Shown here piece after piece: positions 8,571-17,156 of a stretch of DNA of 38,817 nucleotides. The notes beneath the pieces were generated by a model. The model made no database searches. It was not told where the DNA came from and was given only the letters and a program-made list of their open reading frames with translations. Both the position numbers and the translations under genes were made by a program. The DNA comes from CAVVVS01 sp963751355. GTDB taxonomy: Bacteria > Bacteroidota > Ignavibacteria > Ignavibacteriales > Ignavibacteriaceae. The stretch is taken from contig CAVVVS010000004.1 of NCBI GenBank assembly GCA_963751355.1, positions 1 through 38,817 of the forward strand. Reading direction: 5' to 3'. Within the stretch, counting starts at the first letter, position 1; every line of letters begins with the position of its first letter.

Positions 8571-9638
8571 ATGAAAATTGGAATAATAGGACTTGGGTAT
8601 TGGGGACCCAATCTGGTCAGAAATTTTGCTGCAAATAAAAAAGTTAGCGAAATTACTGCATGCGATGTTAAAGAAGATAGATTAGAAATGATTAAGACTA
8701 GGTTTCCATCGGTTAAACTTACTCGAAACTATCAAGATTTACTGAATAGTGATCTTGATGCTATTATAATTGCTACGCCGGTTGATACTCATTTTAAGTT
8801 TGCCAAAGAGGCCTTACTTGCAGGAAAGCATGTATGGGTTGAAAAGCCCCTCACAAGTACATCCGCGCAGGCGAGAGAGCTTATCCGGATTGCCGACTCC
8901 GGTAATTTGAAGTTATTTGTTGACCACACTTTTTTATATACTGGTGCGGTGAGGAAGATAAAGGAACTTGTAGATAATGATGAATTAGGCGATATAATTT
9001 ATTTTGACTCGGTGAGGATAAATTTAGGTTTATTCCAGCATGATATAAACGTTATATGGGACTTAGCGCCGCATGACTTATCCATTATGCAATATATTTT
9101 GAGGGATAAAAAAGTATCTGCCGTTACGGCTTGTGGAATTTCCAATTATAATGAATTGGAAAATATGGCTCAATTATCACTTCATTTTAAGGAAAATTCA
9201 TGTTTCGCACATTTTCATGTCAATTGGACATCCCCGGTAAAAATCAGACGGATTATTATTGCAGGTAAAAAGAAAATGCTGGTATATGATGACATGGAAA
9301 ATTCCGAGAAGATAAAAATTTATAACAGCGGTGTAGACTTACGCTCAACGGAAAGTTTGCACAATGCACTGGTCCAGTATCGTACAGGAGATATGTATTC
9401 ACCTAAAGTTGAACAAACTGAAGCATTAGCTAATGCTGCAGCAGAATTTATCGATTCTATTTTGGAAGATAGGAAACCATTAACTAATGCAGATGATGGA
9501 TTGGAAATTGTTCAAATTTTAGAAGCTTCGGATAGGTCAATTAAAAATAGAGGCTTATTGGTTGAACTCGATGAAATACCGGAAAATACTGAGTTCAGGA
9601 ATGTACAATTAAAAAAAGAATATGCTGAATTAAAATAA
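8571..9638 (+). CDS. Gfo/Idh/MocA-family sugar-nucleotide dehydrogenase
   Basis: An NAD(P)-dependent oxidoreductase of the Gfo/Idh/MocA family. The N-terminal Rossmann fold has 'IGIIGLGYWGPNLVRNF', the signature lysine sits in 'WVEKPLT', and the likely catalytic Asp/His pair lies in 'WDLAPHDLSI'. At 355 residues it has the usual length. In the WbpB/WlbA branch such enzymes oxidise the C3 position of a UDP-N-acetylglucosaminuronic acid, giving the keto group used by an aminotransferase. The aminotransferase upstream and the acyltransferase directly downstream match that three-step scheme. A GGAGAGGG about 5 bp before the ATG fixes the start. Family certain; substrate inferred from context. Confidence 0.92.
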   Translation: MKIGIIGLGYWGPNLVRNFAANKKVSEITACDVKEDRLEMIKTRFPSVKLTRNYQDLLNSDLDAIIIATPVDTHFKFAKEALLAGKHVWVEKPLTSTSAQARELIRIADSGNLKLFVDHTFLYTGAVRKIKELVDNDELGDIIYFDSVRINLGLFQHDINVIWDLAPHDLSIMQYILRDKKVSAVTACGISNYNELENMAQLSLHFKENSCFAHFHVNWTSPVKIRRIIIAGKKKMLVYDDMENSEKIKIYNSGVDLRSTESLHNALVQYRTGDMYSPKVEQTEALANAAAEFIDSILEDRKPLTNADDGLEIVQILEASDRSIKNRGLLVELDEIPENTEFRNVQLKKEYAELK

Positions 9639-9696
9639 AGCGGTAAGAATATACAGATTCCATTACCTCGGTCAATCTTTTTATTAGGAGTTTATT

Positions 9697-10173
9697 ATGG
9701 AAAACAAAATCATCAGTAATGTAATGCTCGGTAAAGATGTTAAGATATTTCATTTTGTAAATCTTTACGGATGTTCGATTGGTGACAATACAAAAATAGG
9801 TTCATTTGTCGAGATACAAAAAAATGCTGTCATTGGTAAAAACTGTAAAATATCGTCACATACATTTATTTGTGAAGGTGTTCATATTGAGGATAATGTG
9901 TTCGTCGGGCATAATGTAACTTTTATCAATGACAAATATCCACGAGCCTCAACAGAATCGGGCGAACTTCAAACGGAAGATGACTGGAAAGTTGTTGAAA
10001 CATACGTAAAAAAAGGTGCCTCTATCGGATCTTCTTCTACAATTTTATGTGGCATCACGATAGGGGAAAATGCAATTATTGGTGCAGGTGCGGTTGTTAC
10101 AAAAGATGTACCCCCAAATACTATTGTTGCGGGTGTTCCGGCAAGGATTATGAGAGAAAAATCATTAGCCTAA
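9697..10173 (+). CDS. Hexapeptide-repeat N-acyltransferase (WbpD/WlbB-like)
   Basis: A left-handed beta-helix acyltransferase of 158 residues. Imperfect hexapeptide repeats run through nearly the whole protein ('IGDNTKIGSFVEIQKNAVIG', 'IEDNVFVGHNV', 'IGENAIIGAGAVVT'), interrupted by a loop around 'NDKYPRA'. It ends in the family's 'VPPNTIVAGVPARIM'. Members closest in layout acetylate the 3-amino group of UDP-diamino-uronic acids using acetyl-CoA. Together with the dehydrogenase 58 bp upstream and the aminotransferase it would complete a 3-N-acylated amino sugar. The start is supported by AGGAG before the ATG. Other sugar acyltransferases (QdtC, PglD type) are possible. Confidence 0.9.
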   Translation: MENKIISNVMLGKDVKIFHFVNLYGCSIGDNTKIGSFVEIQKNAVIGKNCKISSHTFICEGVHIEDNVFVGHNVTFINDKYPRASTESGELQTEDDWKVVETYVKKGASIGSSSTILCGITIGENAIIGAGAVVTKDVPPNTIVAGVPARIMREKSLA

Positions 10174-10246
10174 TTATTTATTATGCTGGGGTAGTGTTTT
10201 TATCTTTAAATAATGGTTTAGTAATTTAATTCCTTCAGAGGTGATG

Positions 10247-10861
10247 ATGAAAAAAGTGTTTCTCATAATGGTCTTATTTTCGGTTTGTCATTTTTATAAT
10301 ATTTATGCACAAACACTTAATCCTGGAGATGGAATAAGGATTATCTTTTATAATATTTCAGATAAAATTTCAGGAGACTATTATATTCAAGCAAACGGAT
10401 ATGTCGGACTTCCGTATCTAGGTCAAATTAAGGCAGTCAAAATAAATGTCGACACCTTAAAAAATGAAATATATACAGCGTACAGCAAACTATATAAAAA
10501 TCCGGAATTAACAATATTACCGATAATAAGAGTGAATATATTCGGTGAGATTAAAACCCCGGGTTATTATTATGTAACCGGGACGGACAAACTTTCCGAC
10601 CTGCTTGCCAAAGCGGGTGGTACAACTTCAGACGCTGATTTGAGTGATATCAAAATAACAAGAGACAATACATCGATTGAGATAGACGGTGAGAAGGCTA
10701 TTGAAAAAGGGAGCAAACTTAATGATATCGGTTTACAATCGGGCGATCAAATTTATGTTACAAAAAAATGGTTTACCGGCACAACATCTACCTTAATTCT
10801 AACATCGGTAGGTATAATAGCAAGTTTAATTATAACATTGATATACAGAGGATTATTATAG
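10247..10861 (+). CDS. Wza-like polysaccharide export protein (short form)
   Basis: A polysaccharide biosynthesis/export protein. A signal peptide is visible at the N-terminus, cutting near 'IYAQT'. A Poly_export domain follows ('LNPGDGIRIIFYNISD...YYIQANGYVGLPYLGQIKA'), then one SLBB domain ('VNIFGEIKTPGYYYVTG...LLAKAGG') and a C-terminal hydrophobic helix. At about 204 residues it is much shorter than E. coli Wza (about 380), having one SLBB domain. I find no lipobox cysteine. I chose the ATG at 10247 because GAGG lies 5 bp before it; the frame extends to a GTG at 10241. It is 9 bp upstream of the first Wzc-like gene, a standard export pairing, and is the only export-channel gene in the window. 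Confidence 0.9.
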   Translation: MKKVFLIMVLFSVCHFYNIYAQTLNPGDGIRIIFYNISDKISGDYYIQANGYVGLPYLGQIKAVKINVDTLKNEIYTAYSKLYKNPELTILPIIRVNIFGEIKTPGYYYVTGTDKLSDLLAKAGGTTSDADLSDIKITRDNTSIEIDGEKAIEKGSKLNDIGLQSGDQIYVTKKWFTGTTSTLILTSVGIIASLIITLIYRGLL

Positions 10862-10869
10862 GATTAATT

Positions 10870-13330
10870 TATGGAATACAACCAATTAAAAGAATTATTA
10901 AAAGCAGAGCCTGAGAATAGAGGTATTAATTACGAGCGTTTAATTCGCTCAATTCTGAAGCGGAAAGTATTCATAATAGTATCGTTGGTAGCAGCATTAG
11001 GTTTAGGCTATCTTTATCTGAAGACAGCCACGCCGGTATATGAGTCGACCGTATTAGTAAAGAAGGAGCAGAACGATAATAAATCGTACAGTAGAGATGA
11101 CTACAGTCAATTGGTATCACTACAATCCCAGGATGAAATAACAACGGAGATGGCGTTGATAACGACCAGGAGCGTTCTGGAAAAGACAGTTCATTCATTA
11201 AAAATGAATTTATATATTGATAAGATAGTTACCCCGGGCGGCGGAAGTAATGAAATAAACAGATCATTACCTTCGTATGATTTATTGTCACAGAGTCCGA
11301 AGAATTCTTTATTACCGCAGATATTAAGCTTTGAAATAGATACTCTGAAAGAATCGGGTAAGATGCTCTTGAGTTATGAGGAACCGGGGCGCTATATGCT
11401 TTATAAGGTGGAGCAAGATATTAATATTCCGGTCAAATCATTTCCGGCGGTCAATCCGTTAGAAATAAACACTAAAGCATTTAAACTTACCCTAAACTGG
11501 CCTAAAGCAGAGAAGGGTTCGGAATTGTTTTTCACGTTATATACAAATTCAGATGCATCCATGCAGTTAGGGAAAAAAGTTACGGTAACGCAGCAAGAGA
11601 ATACGAATTTAATGGAAATATCGGTAATGGACAGAGTACCGGAGATAGCACAGTTAGAGGCCGGGAGGCTGGTCAAGAAATTTATGGAAACAAGAACGGA
11701 GCAGAAAAGGCATAGCATCCAGGAATCCTACACATCAATCGACTCTCAATTAACGGAGACATCAAGAAAGCTGAAGAATTCAGAGAATAATTTAAGTTCA
11801 TATCAATCGCAAACGGGGATAACCAATCTGGATAAGAATTCAGCTAATATGGTAGACTTTTTAAGCAAATTGGAAACGGAAAAGGTCAGTAATGATTTAT
11901 TGTTGAGCCAGTATAAGGAAAAGGAAAGCCAATTAAAAGATGTATATAAGAAGCAAGGGTATTTTGATCAATCATATTTATCACCGGATGAAAAGGGTGG
12001 TGAAAGCGGAGACGCATTTTCCTCACTGCTGAAACAACTATCAACATTGGAGATAAAAAAGATAGAGCTTCTTCAGAAAGAGACAGAGTCTCACCCGGAT
12101 ATAGTTAGCATAGATAATCAAATATCACAGATAAAGAAGCAGATGAGTTCATATAATCAAAACACTTTGTCAGCCTATAGGATTATAATAAATTCACTGC
12201 AAGAAAAGACGAAGAATCTTGAGAATCTGATATCCCGTTATCAGTCGAAGATACAAGGTCTGCCGACAAAGGAAATGAAATTGGTTGGTTTGACGAGAGA
12301 CAAGGATGTATACGAAAAGGTATTTAACTTGCTTTTGGATAAACGTGAAGAGTTAAGGGTAAAGGAACTGGCTCAGTTTCAAGATATAACAGTAATAGAT
12401 CCGGCATCACTGCCAAAGATGCCGGTATCCCCGAAGAGGAATTTAGTTCTGATGTTGAGCCTCTTTTTATGGGGAGTTTTAGTGGTGGTCTATATCCTAA
12501 TTGGGGAAATCAGAGGGAGAAAATATTTGATGCTGGATGAAATAGAGGAGCGTCTAAAGATTCCTTTGTATTCTATAATTCCGACGTTTTCAAAAACGCT
12601 TCAAAATAAGATAAAGAAGTCGGAGGAACTAAGTGAAAGGTTTCCGGTTTTATCAAAGGACGACCAGGGGGTAACGGAATCCTATAAGGTATTGCGAACA
12701 CGTCTTGCATTTAATCCGGATAGCGAGAATAAGGTGATAATGTTTAGCAGTTGTGAAGAGCATAGTGGTAAGACGTCAACGGTAGCGAATTTAGCGTTAT
12801 CGTTAATATCTGCTGGCAAGAAGGTTCTGCTGATAGATGCAGATCTGAAGCGATGCGGATTGTCGGATTTGTTTAAGATATCGAGGGACTACCCGGGATT
12901 AAGTTCATTCTTGAAGGGGGATTTGAATAAGATACCGGTTATGAATCTATCAAATGTAATGGGACAGTCGAAGGGCGGGGGAATATTAAGCATACTTCCA
13001 GCCGGAGATATAACGGAAGAATCAAGCGAATTATTTCAGTCAAAAACAATGATAGAACTGATAAGTGCATTGAAGACAAGTTCATACGATTACATTCTAA
13101 TAGATACGCCTCCTTTAACACGGGTAATAGATTCACTGATATTAGGTAAAATAATAAATAATATGGTTATGGTTGTAAGGTATAACTATACATTGAGAGA
13201 GAGTGTATCGTGGGGAATAAAAGAGCTGAGAAATGAAAATATAAATATAATTGGAGTTGTAGCAAATGCATGCGATATAGAAAAATCTTCTTTCAAATAT
13301 AAGTATGGTTACGGCTATGGTTATGAATAT
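10870..13330 (+). repeat. Long direct repeat, copy A (within wzc copy 1)
   Basis: This stretch is repeated 14,483 bp downstream at 25353-27813. By eye only four bases differ: at 11436 (K189R), 12964 (silent), 12966 (Q699R) and 13075 (silent). Similarity starts at the start codon and stops within the codon after Y820; upstream and downstream sequences are unrelated. Silent sites are as conserved as replacement sites, so this is recent duplication or gene conversion rather than protein-level selection. Confidence 0.95.
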
Positions 13331-13396
13331 GCATATGAATCAAATAAATCAAATGGTAAAAGTAAAAGGAAAAATAAGCAAATAGCGGCATTATAA
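10871..13396 (+). CDS. wzc: Wzc-like chain-length regulator with tyrosine kinase domain, copy 1
   Basis: An inner-membrane co-polymerase fused to a bacterial tyrosine kinase that controls chain length and export with the Wza-like protein 9 bp upstream. Transmembrane helix 1 spans residues 33-50, a long periplasmic Wzz/GNVR region with coiled coil follows (about 260-470), and helix 2 lies near 525-545. The kinase domain has a degenerate Walker A ('CEEHSGKT', K634), Walker A' ('LLIDADLK') and Walker B ('YILIDTPP'). A tyrosine cluster ('YKYGYGYGYEY') near the C-terminus is the usual autophosphorylation site. It matches copy 2 (25354-27879) at all but about four bases up to residue 820, then carries its own 21-residue tail ending 'KNKQIAAL'. 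Codon choice (many ATA, AAG, ACG, CCG) differs visibly from the neighbours. No Wzb-type phosphatase is present. Confidence 0.95.
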   Translation: MEYNQLKELLKAEPENRGINYERLIRSILKRKVFIIVSLVAALGLGYLYLKTATPVYESTVLVKKEQNDNKSYSRDDYSQLVSLQSQDEITTEMALITTRSVLEKTVHSLKMNLYIDKIVTPGGGSNEINRSLPSYDLLSQSPKNSLLPQILSFEIDTLKESGKMLLSYEEPGRYMLYKVEQDINIPVKSFPAVNPLEINTKAFKLTLNWPKAEKGSELFFTLYTNSDASMQLGKKVTVTQQENTNLMEISVMDRVPEIAQLEAGRLVKKFMETRTEQKRHSIQESYTSIDSQLTETSRKLKNSENNLSSYQSQTGITNLDKNSANMVDFLSKLETEKVSNDLLLSQYKEKESQLKDVYKKQGYFDQSYLSPDEKGGESGDAFSSLLKQLSTLEIKKIELLQKETESHPDIVSIDNQISQIKKQMSSYNQNTLSAYRIIINSLQEKTKNLENLISRYQSKIQGLPTKEMKLVGLTRDKDVYEKVFNLLLDKREELRVKELAQFQDITVIDPASLPKMPVSPKRNLVLMLSLFLWGVLVVVYILIGEIRGRKYLMLDEIEERLKIPLYSIIPTFSKTLQNKIKKSEELSERFPVLSKDDQGVTESYKVLRTRLAFNPDSENKVIMFSSCEEHSGKTSTVANLALSLISAGKKVLLIDADLKRCGLSDLFKISRDYPGLSSFLKGDLNKIPVMNLSNVMGQSKGGGILSILPAGDITEESSELFQSKTMIELISALKTSSYDYILIDTPPLTRVIDSLILGKIINNMVMVVRYNYTLRESVSWGIKELRNENINIIGVVANACDIEKSSFKYKYGYGYGYEYAYESNKSNGKSKRKNKQIAAL

Positions 13397-13420
13397 ACAA
13401 GATAAATTCTAAAAATTGAA

Positions 13421-15037
13421 GTGTTATTGAATAATCTGGATATGATCACATTTTCAAAAAAAAATAAACAGATTGCTATTGGGTTAAATAAAGGAAAGGG
13501 AATATATCACTTAAATAATATTAAAAAATTATATTTGATTATTCTGCTGGGGTTTGGAATAAATATTTTTATGGTGAACACATTACCTGTGCGGGGGGAT
13601 GAGCCTTATACAATTCTGACTTCTGCCAATGGTCCATCTTATGCTATCGAAAAAGCAATAAACTTTGAACTTCAACCTCCGTTATATTTTTTCCTTGTCA
13701 GCATATGGAGGGTAGTCGATAATTCTATTACTTGGGCAAGGTTGTTTTCTGTTATTTTTTATCCGTTTATTGTTTTATTGTCATTCAACTTGGCAAAAAA
13801 CTACATACCAAAATTTAATCCGCTAATATTTAGTGCTTTCATTGCGTTTAGTCCGTTTATTATTGAAAGTACAAGTTATGCCAGAGGATATTCTCTCTTA
13901 TTATTTTTAGCAACTGCATTGATAGTTCTCTACAATAAAGCCTATTTAAGGGAGGATCATAAAAAAAGAGATCGAGTTTTATATATTATTGTATCAATAT
14001 TTAGTCTTTATACTCAATATTATTTTGGCTTTTTACTTTTAGCAGCAGGTATATCATTATTACTAAAGAAAGAGAAGAATCTTTTCAAGATGTATTTAAT
14101 TGATATGACCTTACCGGTTCTAAGTTTGATTGTTCTTCTGCCGTTTTTACCTGCTCAGATAAATAGTGTTTATGATCCTACAAATAAACTTCATACATTT
14201 TTAAGTTATCTATATTTTACTTCTACTAGATTGGAAACATATCTTTTACCCATAAATGAATTGAGAGTCAATTTTGGTATTCGTTTGTTCTTATATGTTA
14301 TAATAATATCAGTCTTTATATATTCCGTTTATTTAATTATAAAAAGTAAATCATATCCAAACAGGAATGTTTTAACTATCATCGGATTACTTTTTGTATC
14401 TTCATTATTCTTTCTCGTTATTTTATCAATCTTTGGAAGACCTTATCTTATGGCGAAGCATACAGCGGTAATTTTTGTTCCACTAATGCTTGTCTTTTAT
14501 GTCTTTATAAATTTGGTGAAAAACAAGAAGACTAGGTTATTATGGTATATAATCATCTTCAGTATTTTCTCCGGAGGTATAATTAGAAATTATACAGCAG
14601 CTAAAGAAAAACGCTCAACATTAACTCAAGCAGCAGATTATATCCTTTCAAATGAAAAGAAAGATGAACCGATTTTTCTTTATAATTATCTTTTACAAAA
14701 ATTTTTCCCATACTACTATAAAGGATCAAATACAGTAATCGGATTACCCAAATCCATTGAGGTTGAAGGAAATTATGATATTTCGGAATGGGCTTATCTG
14801 GACTTGAAAGACATCGAAAAAAATTGGGAACAATATAAAAATTTAAAGACGTTCTGGTTAATTACAAATAAAGGTGATTCTGACTCTAAAAGAAGTATTG
14901 ATTTTCACTATAATCTTTTAGATACTTATATTAATAATAATTTTAAAACAATAGATGATAAAAATTTTGGTCGATTCGATGTTAAAAAGCTATCTCCCTT
15001 AAAAACCCCGGCTCAGAATCCGAAAAACATTAAATAA
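13421..15037 (+). CDS. GT-C / GT39-like membrane glycosyltransferase
   Basis: A polytopic membrane protein of 538 residues with roughly ten or more hydrophobic segments. It resembles lipid-linked sugar transferases of the GT39/ArnT (PMT_2) group. After the first helix comes 'RGDEPYTI', matching the acidic catalytic loop of GT-C enzymes, then 'LQPPLYFFLV' and 'SYARGYSLLLFLA', both typical of this group. Such enzymes use polyprenyl-phosphate sugars on the outer face of the membrane. A soluble C-terminal region begins around residue 400. The frame opens with GTG at 13421; an ATG at 13442 is an equally plausible start, and neither has a clear ribosome binding site. It follows wzc copy 1 by 24 bp. 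Acceptor and donor unknown. Confidence 0.75.
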   Translation: MLLNNLDMITFSKKNKQIAIGLNKGKGIYHLNNIKKLYLIILLGFGINIFMVNTLPVRGDEPYTILTSANGPSYAIEKAINFELQPPLYFFLVSIWRVVDNSITWARLFSVIFYPFIVLLSFNLAKNYIPKFNPLIFSAFIAFSPFIIESTSYARGYSLLLFLATALIVLYNKAYLREDHKKRDRVLYIIVSIFSLYTQYYFGFLLLAAGISLLLKKEKNLFKMYLIDMTLPVLSLIVLLPFLPAQINSVYDPTNKLHTFLSYLYFTSTRLETYLLPINELRVNFGIRLFLYVIIISVFIYSVYLIIKSKSYPNRNVLTIIGLLFVSSLFFLVILSIFGRPYLMAKHTAVIFVPLMLVFYVFINLVKNKKTRLLWYIIIFSIFSGGIIRNYTAAKEKRSTLTQAADYILSNEKKDEPIFLYNYLLQKFFPYYYKGSNTVIGLPKSIEVEGNYDISEWAYLDLKDIEKNWEQYKNLKTFWLITNKGDSDSKRSIDFHYNLLDTYINNNFKTIDDKNFGRFDVKKLSPLKTPAQNPKNIK

Positions 15038-15224
15038 TATGTATTTTCTTTTCCTTTTTTAATGCCGATCTACAAATAGTAAAAAACTAGACTATAAACT
15101 TATCTTATTTTAGAGAACCATTTTTACTCGTACTTTAGATTACATCGATCAGATTTACCTATCTGTTAATTAAATAATAATATTTTTCGAAATATGTTAT
15201 CAGTAATAAAACCCGGTTTTTTTT

Positions 15225-17156
15225 ATGTGCGGTATTGTAGGCATAATCAACAAAAACAAAACTAATGTATCGATAAATATCCTTTCCGGAATGGCGTCGG
15301 TACTTGAACACAGGGGACCGGATGACGAAGGCTCTTTTATAGATAATTATGTAGGACTCTACCATAAACGCTTATCCATTATTGATCTAACCACCGGTCA
15401 TCAGCCGATGATCAGCGGAGATAACGTAATTGTATTTAACGGCGAGATTTATAATTACATTGAGCTTAGAGATGACCTAAAGAAAAAAGGTTGTTTTTTC
15501 AAGACAAACTCAGATACGGAAGTAATTTTAAAAATGTACGAAGAGTACGGCCTTGATTTTGTCAAGCAGTTAAACGGTATGTTTGCATTCCTGATATATG
15601 ATAAAAGAGAAAACAGAATAATTGCTGCCAGGGACCATTTCGGCATAAAACCCCTTTATTATTATTTCGATTCGGAAAGATGGATATTTGCCTCGGAGAT
15701 TAAAGCAATACTGCAGCATCCTGCAGTTGTTGCGGAAGCTAATTACGAACATTTACAAGAATATCTTACTTTCCAATTCCTTTTGGATGACTCCACGCTT
15801 TTCAACAACATCTATAAAATGGTACCCGGCTGTTTTATGGTTATTAATCTGGATTCAATGGACTTTAAAACCGTTAAATATTGGGATCCGGAATTTAATA
15901 TTGATAATTACCATAACGAAGAATACTTTACCCATGAGCTAAGAAGACTTCTCGAGGATTCTGTAAAGCTCCAGTTAAGAAGCGATGTTCCGTTGGGAAC
16001 TTATTTAAGCGGCGGGACCGATTCCAGTATAGTCACTATGCTCGCCTCAAAAAATATTTCTTCGCCACTAAAAACCTTTACCGGTGCTTTTAATGAAGGA
16101 CCGGAATTTGATGAAACTGAATATTCGAATGAAATAGCCTCTCTAAGCGGAGCTCAACCTTTTGTAACCTATCCTTCGGTTGATGAATTTACCGATATTC
16201 TTCCGGATTTAATTTATTATCTCGATGAGCCGGTGGCAGGACCGGGGTTATTTCCCCAATATATGGTTTCCAAACTAGCTTCTCAAAATGTAAAAGTAAT
16301 ATTAGGTGGTCAGGGTGGCGACGAAATTTACGGCGGCTATGCACGATATTTAATTGCATATATGGAGCAAGCTCTGAAAGGTGCTATCTTTGAGACAAAT
16401 GAAGAAGGCGAACATATAGTATCTTTAACTTCTATATTACCAAATTTACCTTATATAAAACAGTATGTTCCAATGTTAAAGGATTTTTGGAAAAAAGATA
16501 CATTTGAACCAATGGATAAAAGATATTTCCGTTTGATCGACCGGAACGGCGGTGCTTTCAATTATTATTCTGACGAATTCAGTAATAATTATAACAAAGA
16601 GTTTATCTTTGGAAGATTTCAAAAGTTATTTAACCATCCCGATACGTTATCCTACTATAACAAAATGACGCATTTCGATATGTTTGCAAGCTTGCCTGCC
16701 CTGCTTCAGGTTGAAGATAGAATGAGCATGTCGGTATCCGTTGAATCCCGCGTACCGATGCTTGATTACAGATTGGTTCAGTTAATGGCTTCAATGCCGC
16801 CTGCTATGAAGTTTAAAGGCGCAGAAATGAAATACATTTTAAAAAGAGCGGTACGCGATCTTGTACCTTCTAAAATACTTGATAGAAAAGATAAGATGGG
16901 TTTTCCGGTGCCTTTGCATATTTGGGCTAAAGGCAAGGCTAAAAATTTTATAAAAGATGTTTTATTAACCAAGGCATCGCGAAACCGCGGAATATTCGAT
17001 ATTTCAAAAGTAGAAAAATTAATTGAATCAGAGAGACCTTTCGGAAGGCAATTATGGGGAATGCTTTGTCTCGAACTATGGTTTCAACAATTTATCGATA
17101 GAGATATTAAATTAGTAAAAGAGGAAGAGCATGAGATACTCACAATACACAAATGA
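15225..17156 (+). CDS. asnB: Glutamine-dependent asparagine synthase-type amidotransferase
   Basis: A class II glutamine amidotransferase fused to an asparagine-synthase domain, 643 residues. It starts 'MCGIVGI', so Cys2 after methionine removal is the N-terminal nucleophile. It continues with 'LEHRGPDDEG', 'LSIIDL' and 'FNGEIYNY', and the synthase half has the ATP-pyrophosphatase loop 'SGGTDSS' near residue 262. AsnB homologues in polysaccharide loci (WbpS-type) are thought to amidate the carboxyl of uronic acids rather than make asparagine. Here the stop lies 26 bp inside the UDP-sugar dehydrogenase gene, so translation is probably coupled and an amidated uronic acid is a reasonable inference. 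Ordinary asparagine synthesis remains possible. The 187-bp gap upstream (15038-15224) shows nothing recognisable. Confidence 0.92.
   Translation: MCGIVGIINKNKTNVSINILSGMASVLEHRGPDDEGSFIDNYVGLYHKRLSIIDLTTGHQPMISGDNVIVFNGEIYNYIELRDDLKKKGCFFKTNSDTEVILKMYEEYGLDFVKQLNGMFAFLIYDKRENRIIAARDHFGIKPLYYYFDSERWIFASEIKAILQHPAVVAEANYEHLQEYLTFQFLLDDSTLFNNIYKMVPGCFMVINLDSMDFKTVKYWDPEFNIDNYHNEEYFTHELRRLLEDSVKLQLRSDVPLGTYLSGGTDSSIVTMLASKNISSPLKTFTGAFNEGPEFDETEYSNEIASLSGAQPFVTYPSVDEFTDILPDLIYYLDEPVAGPGLFPQYMVSKLASQNVKVILGGQGGDEIYGGYARYLIAYMEQALKGAIFETNEEGEHIVSLTSILPNLPYIKQYVPMLKDFWKKDTFEPMDKRYFRLIDRNGGAFNYYSDEFSNNYNKEFIFGRFQKLFNHPDTLSYYNKMTHFDMFASLPALLQVEDRMSMSVSVESRVPMLDYRLVQLMASMPPAMKFKGAEMKYILKRAVRDLVPSKILDRKDKMGFPVPLHIWAKGKAKNFIKDVLLTKASRNRGIFDISKVEKLIESERPFGRQLWGMLCLELWFQQFIDRDIKLVKEEEHEILTIHK

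Noticed and set aside
15205..15224. AAAACCCGGTTTTTTTT before asnB as an intrinsic terminator
   Set aside because: The symmetric arms meet with one central base, so no hairpin loop can form. It lies immediately before a start codon.
15688..15942. Open frames inside asnB and many antisense frames across the window
   Set aside because: They lie entirely within strong genes, have low-complexity or membrane-like translations without domain motifs, and lack ribosome binding sites. They are shadow frames.
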